From the IMG/VR virus record IMGVR_UViG_3300030085_004610, positions 1 to 22,073 of that record: a stretch of DNA of 22,073 bases; one strand, written 5' to 3'. The DNA comes from a virus. Position numbers and translations under genes: made by a program. Position 1 is the stretch's first letter, and each line of letters opens with the position of its first letter. A model generated the notes under the pieces. It ran no database searches. It was not told where the DNA came from and saw only the letters and a program-made list of their open reading frames with translations. This document shows positions 1 to 6,250 of this stretch, one piece after another.

Positions 1-74
1 GCTCCCTCGAGCCGAGCTTAGCAAAAATACAAGTGTGTGCAGCCTAGAGTTTTGACAAGGCTGGAATACCAAAA

Positions 75-485
75 GTGTTTCATTGCGAGCAAGATCTATT
101 AGTCAATCTCATTGTTCTTAGTCCTAAGGACGCTCGAAAGAAATTCAGAAATTATATATTTCAATCTTGGAACTGGGAATGTGCTTATTGCGGTAAAAAG
201 TTGACACCAGATACAGCAACTATTGATCATATTTTGCCAAAACATAAGGGTGGACACAATGTCAGGTCGAACATGGCCTGTTGCTGTAGTAATTGCAATC
301 GATCTAAAGGCTCTAGTTTGGTAGAGAATTGGTACACTGAAACCAATATGCACTTCACAAAAGAAAGGTTTGATAAAATTAACGTGTGGCTCGAACAAAA
401 GCCAAATTCTATAAAGCTTCCAAGTGCTGATTGTGCTCAGCCTTACATAGACAATGACTTCTTCATCAGCTGGATCGCGGCCTAA
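75..485 (+). CDS. HNH endonuclease, free-standing
   Basis: Small HNH (beta-beta-alpha metal finger) nuclease of about 136 residues. The core is clear: zinc-knuckle CAYC at 36-39, catalytic DH at 51-52 (TIDHILP), N66, and the second knuckle CSNC at 71-74 followed by NRSK. The SPKDARKKFR lead-in and the WNWECAYCG stretch are typical of the free-standing HNH nucleases scattered through marine cyanophage genomes, where they behave as homing-type selfish genes; that role here is inference. The start is uncertain: the GTG at 75 is used, an in-frame stop lies at 45-47, no ATG precedes the conserved part, and related proteins as I recall them start close to the LSPKDAR stretch (about residue 15). The 3' end overlaps the next small gene by 32 bases. 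Confidence 0.85.
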   Translation: MFHCEQDLLVNLIVLSPKDARKKFRNYIFQSWNWECAYCGKKLTPDTATIDHILPKHKGGHNVRSNMACCCSNCNRSKGSSLVENWYTETNMHFTKERFDKINVWLEQKPNSIKLPSADCAQPYIDNDFFISWIAA

Positions 486-621
486 TTCAGAAGAGTTTCT
501 TTCCGGCTATCTGGAGGGTCTCAAAAAAGAGCGTATTCCAGGCTCGGGTGATACTGCCATGAAGGGTGAAGTCCGCAATGACATTGTCGGCAAGGTAGAT
601 CGAGGCGTCTTGAAGGTCTGA
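454..621 (+). CDS. small unknown protein (55 aa)
   Basis: A 55-codon ORF running from ATG 454 to TGA 619-621, starting inside the 3' end of the HNH gene in another frame and ending one base before the ATG of the next gene. The protein is hydrophilic: a Ser-rich start (MTSSSAGSRP), an acidic/hydrophobic helix (EEFLSGYLEGLKKER) and a C-terminal segment ending GKVDRGVLKV. I do not recognise a family. The case for a real gene is the exact end-to-start packing with the 95-aa gene downstream, the lack of any other ORF across 486-622, and protein-like composition. No Shine-Dalgarno is visible. The large overlap with the HNH gene would fit insertion of the nuclease just upstream of this gene, but that is speculation. 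Confidence 0.6.
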   Translation: MTSSSAGSRPNSEEFLSGYLEGLKKERIPGSGDTAMKGEVRNDIVGKVDRGVLKV

Positions 622-622
622 A

Positions 623-910
623 ATGGCTGACCGTGCAAAGGCTAAGCGCTTGGCGAAAGAGCGCATGAAGTGCAACAAACCAAAGCGCACTCCTGACCAT
701 AAAACAAAGTCGCATGTGGTCAAAGCATGTAAGGACGGTAAAGAAAAGATTATTCGGTTCGGCCAACAAGGCGTTAAAGGCGCTGGTAAAAATCCAAAGA
801 GTGCAAAGGAAAAGGCACGTAAGGCTTCTTACTACGCCCGTCATAACGCACAAGATTCTAAACCTGACAAAATGTCAGCCCGTTACTGGAGCCACAAGGT
901 GAAATGGTGA
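623..910 (+). CDS. small basic protein, DUF6321-like
   Basis: Lys/Arg-rich protein of 95 aa. The region from about 18 to 95 (CNKPKRTPDHKTKSHVVKAC, then IIRFGQQGVKGAGKNPKSAK, RHNAQ, and the terminal ARYWSHKVKW) matches from memory a small basic protein family found in many marine phages that I associate with DUF6321; the number should be confirmed. Function is unknown; the charge suggests nucleic-acid or capsid-interior binding. The ATG at 623 is preceded by GAAGG at about -12, a weak ribosome-binding site. It sits one base after the 55-aa gene and five bases before the DUF6496 gene, so the three probably share a transcript. Confidence 0.75.
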   Translation: MADRAKAKRLAKERMKCNKPKRTPDHKTKSHVVKACKDGKEKIIRFGQQGVKGAGKNPKSAKEKARKASYYARHNAQDSKPDKMSARYWSHKVKW

Positions 911-915
911 TTTGA

Positions 916-1062
916 ATGGAAGATAAAGTAAAAAAAGTAATGTCAGAGTTCAAAAAAGGTGAGCTTAAATCAAGCAGTGGCAAGAAAGTGACGAGCCGCA
1001 AGCAGGCTTTGGCCATCGCACTTGCAATGCAACAAAAAGCCAAAGGAAGAAAGAAGGGTTAG
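916..1062 (+). CDS. DUF6496-like small protein (48 aa)
   Basis: A 48-codon gene too short for routine ORF cut-offs. The pattern VKKVMSEFKKGELKSSSGKK followed by VTSRKQALAIALAM is the signature of the DUF6496 family (KVM-EFK-G-L-SG-GKKVTSRKQAIAIAL), found in bacteria and many phages; function unknown. The C-terminus is very basic (QQKAKGRKKG). ATG at 916, stop TAG at 1060-1062. Its stop overlaps the stop of the opposing oxygenase gene within the four bases TTAG at 1059-1062, leaving no space for a terminator. Confidence 0.8.
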   Translation: MEDKVKKVMSEFKKGELKSSSGKKVTSRKQALAIALAMQQKAKGRKKG

Positions 1063-1856
1063 ACCAAAGGCCAGCTTCTAAACCATTTTGTAATTACATA
1101 CTTATCACCTCTGATGGGTGGCAGCGCTTCGTGCAAAGTCTTGAAATTAGGTATCCCATTTTTATAGAGATTGTTCCATAGCAAAAGCTGTCCCCGTCTG
1201 GGTTGAAAAGATTTGTTGAGGAATTTGAATCGGGTTTCTCCACCAGACTCGACATCATTTAGGTAAACCATCGCCGTCCAAGTCCGTTGCCCCATCCACT
1301 CGCAATAGACTTTGAACTCCTTAGTGTGAGGATGAAAAAAGTCACAATGCTCTTTGTAATACTGACCTGGTTTGTATTTCTGAGCTTGCAAACTTTCGCC
1401 TAAAAAAGGATCAATTCCCATAAATTTTGTGATCTTTTGATCAATATTTAAGAAGAATTCGTCGTCAAGAAAGTGTAAATTTGCGGTACTGCTTGTTCTG
1501 TAAGAAGAGACAAGCCCGCTGTCCGTCTTATCTGCCACTGTTGATGGACCTAGGCTGGCATCAATAAAATCAATTAATTTCGCACACTCGTCTTCATTCA
1601 AAAAATCTTTCTTCACATACATCTGTGTGAATGGGTAAGGCATGCGCGTTGCACAATCCTTGAAGGGCAGGTTGTTGAAGTACGAATAGTCGATTTTTTT
1701 TGGTTTCTTTTTAAAATCAATCAAATTCAGTACATCATCCAATTCCTGATCTGTCCACCCATAATCTCGTTGAAAGGTGCGGCACAGCTGTGTTTTACTT
1801 GCGCCAGCTATTGCGCCCTTAAAAAAATAATCAACTAAAAACTGGTCCAAAACCAA
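1059..1856 (-). CDS. Fe(II)/2OG-dependent oxygenase, prolyl 4-hydroxylase type
   Basis: About 265 aa. Residues 75-262 form a P4H-type double-stranded beta-helix: QAQKYKPGQYYKEHCD with iron ligands H170 and D172, YLNDVESGGETRF, distal iron ligand H242 (TLHEALPP) and 2-oxoglutarate-binding K252 (GDKYVITKWF). All catalytic residues are present, so it should be active; the substrate (protein prolyl or lysyl residues, or something else) cannot be told from sequence. Residues 1-70 look like a helical extension. The start is TTG at 1856 directly after an in-frame TGA; a TTG at 1850 is also possible and no ATG precedes residue 72. Related oxygenases are common in T4-like cyanophages. The gene stands alone on its strand. 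Confidence 0.88.
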   Translation of the reverse strand: MVLDQFLVDYFFKGAIAGASKTQLCRTFQRDYGWTDQELDDVLNLIDFKKKPKKIDYSYFNNLPFKDCATRMPYPFTQMYVKKDFLNEDECAKLIDFIDASLGPSTVADKTDSGLVSSYRTSSTANLHFLDDEFFLNIDQKITKFMGIDPFLGESLQAQKYKPGQYYKEHCDFFHPHTKEFKVYCEWMGQRTWTAMVYLNDVESGGETRFKFLNKSFQPRRGQLLLWNNLYKNGIPNFKTLHEALPPIRGDKYVITKWFRSWPLV

Positions 1857-1931
1857 TCAGAACACTTCACGTACAATATATTAATAGAACATTGTTGTAA
1901 CGTTGGAACTCTGTGCCTTAACGTTTGTTTT

Positions 1932-1979
1932 GCTTTACGGAGCAGCGTTCGGGCTTGGTAACTATGCGTTGCGTAAAGC
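1932..1979. repeat. imperfect inverted repeat in divergent intergenic region
   Basis: GCTTTACG (1932-1939) pairs perfectly with CGTAAAGC (1972-1979), and CAGCG (1943-1947) can pair with CGTTG (1967-1971) after a 3-base bulge, leaving a 19-base loop. It lies in the 134-base gap between the divergent genes at 1856 and 1991. There is no following T-run, so it is not an intrinsic terminator; an operator or 5' UTR structure for the gene at 1991 is possible. It does not have tRNA arms. Confidence 0.5.
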
Positions 1980-1990
1980 CAGTATTCATC

Positions 1991-2158
1991 ATGTTGGACC
2001 CAGCGACAGAATTTCTCACAAGATTCGTCAGAGACAATCAAGACGTCATCGATGACAGAATGCTTGATCCGGAAACTGGTATGCCAAAAGACAGCATGGA
2101 GACAGGTATTTTCTTCACTAGAAGAAGGCGTGATGATAACGCTGATGATGATGAGTGA
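1991..2158 (+). CDS. small acidic protein of unknown function (55 aa)
   Basis: The reading frame is open from 1925, but the first ATG giving protein-like composition is at 1991 (MLDPATEFLTRFV...). The 55-aa product holds two LDP motifs (residues 2-4 and 25-27), a basic patch RRRR at 44-47 and a strongly acidic tail. No family recognised. The ATG at 1967 would add eight residues of unconvincing sequence; no Shine-Dalgarno marks either start. It lies directly upstream of the NblA gene in the same direction, 63 bases apart, but a promoter candidate in that gap suggests NblA can be expressed separately. Confidence 0.5.
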   Translation: MLDPATEFLTRFVRDNQDVIDDRMLDPETGMPKDSMETGIFFTRRRRDDNADDDE

Positions 2159-2170
2159 GCTCTCATAGCT

Positions 2171-2199
2171 CTGACAAGTCAATTCAGCGCTGTTAGGAT
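2171..2199 (+). promoter_or_regulatory. candidate sigma70 promoter for the nblA-like gene
   Basis: CTGACA at 2171-2176, 17 bases, then TAGGAT at 2194-2199: five of six and four of six matches to the -35 and -10 consensus at ideal spacing. A transcript would start near 2206, about 16 bases before the ATG at 2222. This would let host polymerase express the gene early. Pattern match only. Confidence 0.4.
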
Positions 2200-2221
2200 A
2201 CCTTTAAGATTGAGAATTACC

Positions 2222-2437
2222 ATGGATGCATTAGAGCTTCCCGTGGACGTGGAATTTCAAATCCACGCAGCATCAATTGCCATTCAAGGAATGGATCGTG
2301 ACGAGCTCGAAGAAGCGTTTATTGAGATGCTCCATCAAAAAGCTGTCGATAAACAAATGTTCCTAAGCGTTCTCAAGGATCACGGCATTGATGCCGATAT
2401 CAAATTCAACTTCTCCACTATTGGACAAATCTCCTAA
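2222..2437 (+). CDS. nblA: NblA-like phycobilisome degradation adaptor
   Basis: 71 aa. Residues 5-55 follow the NblA family pattern without gaps: a short N-terminal helix (LPVDVEFQIHAASIAIQ), then MDRDELEEAFIEMLHQK in the place of the conserved SREQ/SREDLE...L..RQK stretch, then a terminal helix (MFLSVLKDHG). NblA proteins (about 55-70 aa) are helical-hairpin dimers that bind phycobilisome subunits and deliver them to the Clp protease, which bleaches the antenna. Phage copies are known from freshwater cyanophages such as Ma-LMM01 and from an uncultured marine cyanophage. A 16-residue tail (ADIKFNFSTIGQIS) extends past the usual end. An in-frame TTG at 2210 is possible, but the ATG at 2222 fits the family length. 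The gene ends 5 bases before the next ATG. The presence implies a phycobilisome-bearing host, not Prochlorococcus. Confidence 0.8.
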   Translation: MDALELPVDVEFQIHAASIAIQGMDRDELEEAFIEMLHQKAVDKQMFLSVLKDHGIDADIKFNFSTIGQIS

Positions 2438-2442
2438 ATACC

Positions 2443-2826
2443 ATGGCTGATCGCATTATTCACGGTACGCTTGATACCTTCAACGTGGATACAGGTTCTG
2501 AAATCACCTACAAAGGACCTGGAGCCGGCATTGACCGTGGTCTAAATATCCGCAGTTTTGAGATTAACCCGGCTGCCACAGGTAACCACATCGTTAACCT
2601 AAAGCGTTCTACGGGCATTGTCAGTATGGAAATCTTTCAGGATGATTCCTACACTGCAGCAAATGCTCCGACCGGTTATCAAAAGTCTTTCAACGTGGCG
2701 AAAGCGGGCAAGGGAACCGGTGCTATTGGCGTCAACGTGACTGATGCGTCTAAAAACTATCTTGTGCAGTTGACTTTAGACGGCTATTCTGAGGTCAGCT
2801 ACGACATCTTAGTTGAGATCCCGTAA
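2443..2826 (+). CDS. unknown protein, possible virion or decoration protein
   Basis: 127 aa, beta-rich, with almost no Cys and many Gly, Thr and Asn residues (for example GAGIDRGLNIRSFEINPAATG and the terminal LDGYSEVSYDILVEIP). The composition and the alternating hydrophobic pattern resemble small phage virion proteins, but I do not recognise a family, so that is inference. ATG 2443 follows the NblA stop by 5 bases, so it is likely co-transcribed with nblA. The 3' end overlaps the TTG start of the lysozyme-fold gene by 14 bases. Confidence 0.65.
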   Translation: MADRIIHGTLDTFNVDTGSEITYKGPGAGIDRGLNIRSFEINPAATGNHIVNLKRSTGIVSMEIFQDDSYTAANAPTGYQKSFNVAKAGKGTGAIGVNVTDASKNYLVQLTLDGYSEVSYDILVEIP

Positions 2827-3562
2827 GAAACAGCGGACTTGGAAAGAGTTTCCTTTTCTTACGGAAGCAGGAATTCAACTAATCAAAATTCACACCAAGC
2901 CTCGTACCTGCTTAGGTATGGGGCTTTTTGGTTCGTACAAGGATTATGGCGAGTCGGATTACCGAATCGGCTATGGGAGTATCAGCCTTTGGAACAGGCG
3001 CGTCGGTATGCATGATAAGGCAACGCGACAGGAAGTTGAGGCACAACTCATTGAGGATCTTAAAATCTTTTCGTGTCAAGTAGCAGAGTATGTCTATGTA
3101 CCTCTTAATAGATCACGCAAAGGAGCAGTTCTTAGCTTTGCTCACAGCGTCGGTTTGCTTGCTTTTAAAAACTCTAAATTGTTGAAGCTGATCAATAGCC
3201 ATGCATCTAAGACAGAGATTATCAAAGAGTGGAGCCCATACATCAATAGGTATTGGCTTTCAGGGGGTGCCGGCATGCGTGATCGAAGACGTGCTGAGCT
3301 AGATCTTTTTCTCTCTGCAGACAAAAAAATCCCAACCTTCACAAAACACAAGTGTCATACTCCCGTCTGCCTGCTCAATCTCCCAGATACTTATACAGGG
3401 GCACCGAATCAAGTTAAAGCCGTTGAATATTTAGAGAAGAAACTCAATGAATGGGATCCTACTGGCCATGTTATTCGCCGCTTTTATCGACTTTGGTCCC
3501 AAAATCCAACTGGTCTAGGGTCTCCAAAGCCTCAGGAGAAAAATGCTTTAGAAGATCAATAG
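2813..3562 (+). CDS. GH24 lysozyme-fold protein lacking the catalytic Glu
   Basis: 249 aa. Residues 15-168 follow the phage-type (T4/lambdoid GH24) lysozyme layout: FLTEAGIQLIK, then SYKDYGESDYRIGYGSI (the YKD...IGYG stretch), EVEAQLIEDL, VPLNRSRKGAVLSFAHSVGL with KLLKLIN, and the closing GGAGMRDRRRAELDLFL. However, the catalytic Glu that should precede YKD is absent: there is no glutamate between residues 19 and 46, and the family's catalytic Thr position is R51. D44 is kept. So it may have lost muramidase activity, or use another residue. Residues 170-249 are an unassigned extension. The only start that keeps the N-terminus is TTG 2813, overlapping the previous gene by 14 bases. Roles could be structural (tail or virion) or a divergent endolysin. 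Confidence 0.7.
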   Translation: MRSRKKQRTWKEFPFLTEAGIQLIKIHTKPRTCLGMGLFGSYKDYGESDYRIGYGSISLWNRRVGMHDKATRQEVEAQLIEDLKIFSCQVAEYVYVPLNRSRKGAVLSFAHSVGLLAFKNSKLLKLINSHASKTEIIKEWSPYINRYWLSGGAGMRDRRRAELDLFLSADKKIPTFTKHKCHTPVCLLNLPDTYTGAPNQVKAVEYLEKKLNEWDPTGHVIRRFYRLWSQNPTGLGSPKPQEKNALEDQ

Positions 3563-3606
3563 CATCTAGAAGCTGAAGGTTGTAGTCGTAGCAATCGACA
3601 AATTCT

Positions 3607-3894
3607 TCATACTCCATCATTTGATTTGCGTCTTAAAGCTATTTTAAGCAGTACTAAATAACCAATCAAGTCCACAATTACATCTTCATCCTTTGCGAGA
3701 AGTCCTGCACCGTGTTTAATTCTGTTGAGTTTGTCGTCGATGCGAACAAGAATCTGCTCTACATCATCCGATTTACTGAAAACACGCATTGGTTCGAGCG
3801 CAGAGTTTCCGTACTTCTTGTTTTTGTAAAGAAGCAACTCCTTAATGTCGTCGCAAATGCTGCTGATTTGGAGTTGAGTATCTGTGAGGGTCAT
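3607..3894 (-). CDS. Nmad1 (DUF1599)-like / MazG-like protein
   Basis: 95 aa from ATG 3894 (the frame is open up to 3918, but the added residues look wrong and would run into the neighbour's start). Helical, with KNKKYGNSALEPMRVFSK at 24-41, a basic helix RIDDKLNRI and the acidic EDVIVDLIGYLVLLKIA at 70-86. This arrangement (helix, KYG loop, acidic helix EDV..DLIGY) is that of the DUF1599/Nmad1 family, related to all-alpha NTP pyrophosphatases, many of which lie next to nucleotide- or DNA-modifying enzymes in phages. Probable role: hydrolysis or handling of a nucleotide; substrate unknown. Its start is only 12 bases from the divergent gene at 3907, so its promoter must overlap that gene. Confidence 0.65.
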   Translation of the reverse strand: MTLTDTQLQISSICDDIKELLLYKNKKYGNSALEPMRVFSKSDDVEQILVRIDDKLNRIKHGAGLLAKDEDVIVDLIGYLVLLKIALRRKSNDGV

Positions 3895-3906
3895 TAGAAT
3901 AGTTTG

Positions 3907-4167
3907 ATGAACGACCAACTAAGACAAGCATACGATATTGATAATCGTCGTGCAGGAACATACACGGAAAGAGCCGGTCAGCCTATTTCGGCTACTGACA
4001 ATGAGAGGGCAAAGAAGTTTTTGGCTGAATTTACGGCTAGAGGAAGATCTGAACAAGAACCCAACCTCAGTGTAGAACGCAGTCAGGAAGGTCGTTTTGT
4101 TATAGATATCGGTGGGTCTTTCCCAAGCAGTAAGGTTGGTTTTAGAAATAGCTTCCGAGCTAGGTAA
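3907..4167 (+). CDS. unknown protein (86 aa)
   Basis: Hydrophilic protein starting MNDQLRQAYDIDNRRAG, rich in Arg, Glu and Gly, ending GFRNSFRAR. No motif or family recognised. ATG 3907 is directly preceded by an in-frame TTG (3904). It is a single gene on its strand, lying between two opposite genes: 12 bases from the divergent start at 3894 and overlapping the convergent methyltransferase stop by 8 bases. The composition resembles the other plus-strand genes in the window (6251, 9404), which may be virion-associated; that is inference. Confidence 0.6.
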   Translation: MNDQLRQAYDIDNRRAGTYTERAGQPISATDNERAKKFLAEFTARGRSEQEPNLSVERSQEGRFVIDIGGSFPSSKVGFRNSFRAR

Positions 4168-4783
4168 TTACTTGCCCCAGCTCTGAGAACACCTCGACAA
4201 AACGATCGGTTTGGTTAAAACCGTATTCCATCTTTGGTAAGTAAACAAAATATCCCCAATACATGGGTTGTTTTTGAGTAAAGTACTTTCCACCGTGGAT
4301 GAGACGTGCCCTGTCCTTTGGAAAACATACAGGAAAGTCCCACATTTCAGGGCAGATTCGAAGCATTTCAGGGTACACAGTGTAGAAAATTGCTTCAGGT
4401 ATGTTCCTGAGTTTCCACTCCCGTAATAGACGTCGGAACCAAATCACTGAGGGAGTGCTGCCGTGAGAGCCACCTCGAGCACTCCACCGCCATGTACCTC
4501 GTTTTTTACTGAAAGAGCATCTGCCGTATGTGGGCGGAAACAAATAAGTCTTTCCCTTCCATGGTTCTTCCATGTTCAGGCCATCGTCGTTCAGTGTATA
4601 TATTTTTTTGGCTTGTAAGAACTGCTGATTCGCATCGTGTGTGGAGCATGGATCTAGATCAATCTCACCTAACACGTCATAAATCAGTGGTAGATACTCC
4701 GTCGGAGTCAACCAGTCATCTTTGACATGGTGGATCTTGCCGACAAGATGTCTAAGTTGCTTCCAGCTACGCTTGGCTGTCAC
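4160..4783 (-). CDS. Dam-like phage DNA N6-adenine methyltransferase, altered motif IV
   Basis: 207 aa. The N-terminal half follows the phage Dam-type family (PF05869): KDDWLTPTEYLPLIYDVLG, IDLDPCSTHDANQ (DLDPC at 42-46), IYTLNDDGLNMEEPWKGKTY, and then FPPTYG (82-87) where the catalytic NPPY/DPPY motif belongs. An Arg/Gly/Ser-rich stretch (FSKKRGTWRWSARGGSHG, 91-108) follows, then helices and DRARLIHGG. The family transfers methyl from SAM to adenine N6. Here the first motif residue is Phe and a Thr sits between PP and Y, so activity is uncertain. GTG start at 4783 overlaps the upstream stop as GTGA. Convergent overlap with the gene at 3907-4167. It may protect phage DNA or regulate it; inference. 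Confidence 0.75.
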   Translation of the reverse strand: MTAKRSWKQLRHLVGKIHHVKDDWLTPTEYLPLIYDVLGEIDLDPCSTHDANQQFLQAKKIYTLNDDGLNMEEPWKGKTYLFPPTYGRCSFSKKRGTWRWSARGGSHGSTPSVIWFRRLLREWKLRNIPEAIFYTVYPEMLRICPEMWDFPVCFPKDRARLIHGGKYFTQKQPMYWGYFVYLPKMEYGFNQTDRFVEVFSELGQVIT

Positions 4784-5178
4784 ATCATAAGAAACTCGCT
4801 GTTGATATCTTCGTTCTTGTAATGGACAAGTGCAAGCTCATTTTCGTCTTGGATCAAGAACAGTGACTCTTTCATAGGGTCGATTTGCTCAGCACGACGG
4901 ATCGCTCCTCGTAAGACTTCTGAAATACTTTCCTGATCTTTATTGTCTTCTAAAGCTGTGATTAAGGCGTCAACAGTCAGATAGAACATACTATCTTTCT
5001 CTTCTGCTCCAGGTTTGAAGACCATCACGCCGGGGCCTTCAAATGTATAAAACTTTGCGTAGTGCTCACACATGTCAGAGCAGATCCGCTCAATTGTAAG
5101 CTTCATCAGCTTCTCTTCTGTCTCGCCCGTGGTGTTAGCCATGAGGCGCTTAAGCAGTTTGTTGCGTCGGCTCGACAT
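4780..5178 (-). CDS. unknown cyanophage-type protein (132 aa)
   Basis: Mixed alpha/beta protein with a basic N-terminus (MSSRRNKLLKRLM) and an acidic C-terminal half (EDNKDQESISEVL, NEDINSEF). The middle, MCEHYAKFYTFEGPGVMVFK and FYLTVDALITALEDN, looks like a folded domain, but no family is recognised. The start at 5178 is well supported by GGAG about 8 bases upstream. It ends in a 4-base GTGA overlap with the methyltransferase gene, so the two are translationally coupled and may act together. Confidence 0.7.
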   Translation of the reverse strand: MSSRRNKLLKRLMANTTGETEEKLMKLTIERICSDMCEHYAKFYTFEGPGVMVFKPGAEEKDSMFYLTVDALITALEDNKDQESISEVLRGAIRRAEQIDPMKESLFLIQDENELALVHYKNEDINSEFLMM

Positions 5179-5200
5179 AGAATTCTCCAGTTGCTTAATA

Positions 5201-5797
5201 TTAGCAAGACTCCGAGGTTGGTTCTTGCTTTTTGTCTTGAGTAAGTTTTATAAAATGACTTAGTCCAGATTTTTTAAGTGTCTCCAGTAATTTAGGGAGC
5301 GGTTTATACAACACGACGGCTTTCTGCATGTTACCGATTTTTTTTATAAGTTTTCCATTTTCGTCACGTAGCTTCGTCAACTCACCTTGTCGGATGAGGT
5401 ATTCTGCCACACAGCGGTAACGCCTCTTTTCAGCGAGGTTAATATCTGGATAACGATCGCAAATGGTGCTGATCTTCATGTCGCTAAATGTGATTCGAAT
5501 CTGATCCGCCAAGGAGAGACCCAACACAAGGTCTGAGGTGCTCGTTTCATAGCCACAAACGAGTTCGAGGTATCTGCGCAGGTCTGGAGTTTCAAAACTC
5601 CCTGAGGGTGGTATAAACATCTCTACCTGGTTAGCCAGGGAAGCGACCAACAGTTCCTTGTAGTTCTCAATGGTCACAGAATTAATATCGAGATCTACAA
5701 ACCGGTAGCTTTGATATGAATTACTAGAGGAGGAATTAGGCTCGAAATCCGTTCGTTCTAAGACGTCTAGCCAATCCTCGTCAGGAACGGAATTCAT
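5201..5797 (-). CDS. unknown protein (198 aa)
   Basis: 198 aa with an acidic, Ser/Asn-rich N-terminus (residues 1-35), a central helical part (YKELLVASLANQVEMFIPP; LVLGLSLADQIRITFSDMK) and a basic C-terminal half (CVAEYLIRQGELTKLRDENG; KLLETLKKSGLSHFIKL). Residues about 95-140 could hold a helix-turn-helix-like segment (ICDRYPDINLAEKRRYRCVA), but I would not assign it. ATG 5797 overlaps the upstream stop as ATGA. It precedes the 132-aa gene by 22 bases and is clearly part of the 6195-4160 operon. Confidence 0.65.
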   Translation of the reverse strand: MNSVPDEDWLDVLERTDFEPNSSSSNSYQSYRFVDLDINSVTIENYKELLVASLANQVEMFIPPSGSFETPDLRRYLELVCGYETSTSDLVLGLSLADQIRITFSDMKISTICDRYPDINLAEKRRYRCVAEYLIRQGELTKLRDENGKLIKKIGNMQKAVVLYKPLPKLLETLKKSGLSHFIKLTQDKKQEPTSESC

Positions 5798-6195
5798 GAG
5801 AGGCTATTTTCTTGATTAAGCTTAGCGACTTTTTTATAACCGTCCCATTGTCTTTGATGCTCGAGTATGAGCACTAATTCGTAGTAGTCCCTGATGACAG
5901 CAAAATGGTCTTTGAAAGAGACTGTCTTGAACCACTGGGGTCCGTGTGTTTCTGATAGACGTTTTTTTGCTTTCTCAGTGCAGCCGCCGTAATTTTCTGC
6001 CTCCCAAATTGCTTTAGCCAATGCCTTCTGTTGGTTCGTCATCAGATCCCCCAACTCACGCATGGACAGATCTTGGATCAGTTCGCTAAACTCTTCAATA
6101 TAAGGGTATTTTTTACCATGCGCCGTTCTATCACCTATGCAGAGTTGCTGCTCGTCCTGATCCTTGCTCCTGTCGGGGTCTATGGTGCCCAACAT
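5794..6195 (-). CDS. unknown protein (133 aa)
   Basis: First gene of the minus-strand operon 6195-4160. The frame is open to 6261, but ATG 6195 (MLGTIDPDRSKDQDEQ) gives a hydrophilic, protein-like start and leaves 55 bases to the divergent gene at 6251. The C-terminal 80 residues look conserved in style: MTNQQKALAKAIWEAENYGG, a basic stretch KAKKRLSETHGPQWFKTV, and a Tyr-rich helix (DHFAVIRDYYELVLILEHQ). No family recognised. Ends in an ATGA overlap with the next gene. Confidence 0.65.
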   Translation of the reverse strand: MLGTIDPDRSKDQDEQQLCIGDRTAHGKKYPYIEEFSELIQDLSMRELGDLMTNQQKALAKAIWEAENYGGCTEKAKKRLSETHGPQWFKTVSFKDHFAVIRDYYELVLILEHQRQWDGYKKVAKLNQENSLS

Positions 6196-6250
6196 TTGTA
6201 CGGGTTTGTGACAGATAGAATCAGTATAGAAATTAAGTTGAAATAAAACA

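Noticed and set aside
52-74. TTGACA at 52-57 as a promoter for the HNH gene
   Set aside because: No -10-like hexamer lies 16-18 bases downstream before the start codon.
1932-1979. tRNA or tRNA-like gene
   Set aside because: Only 48 bases, with no anticodon arm, T-arm consensus or CCA end.
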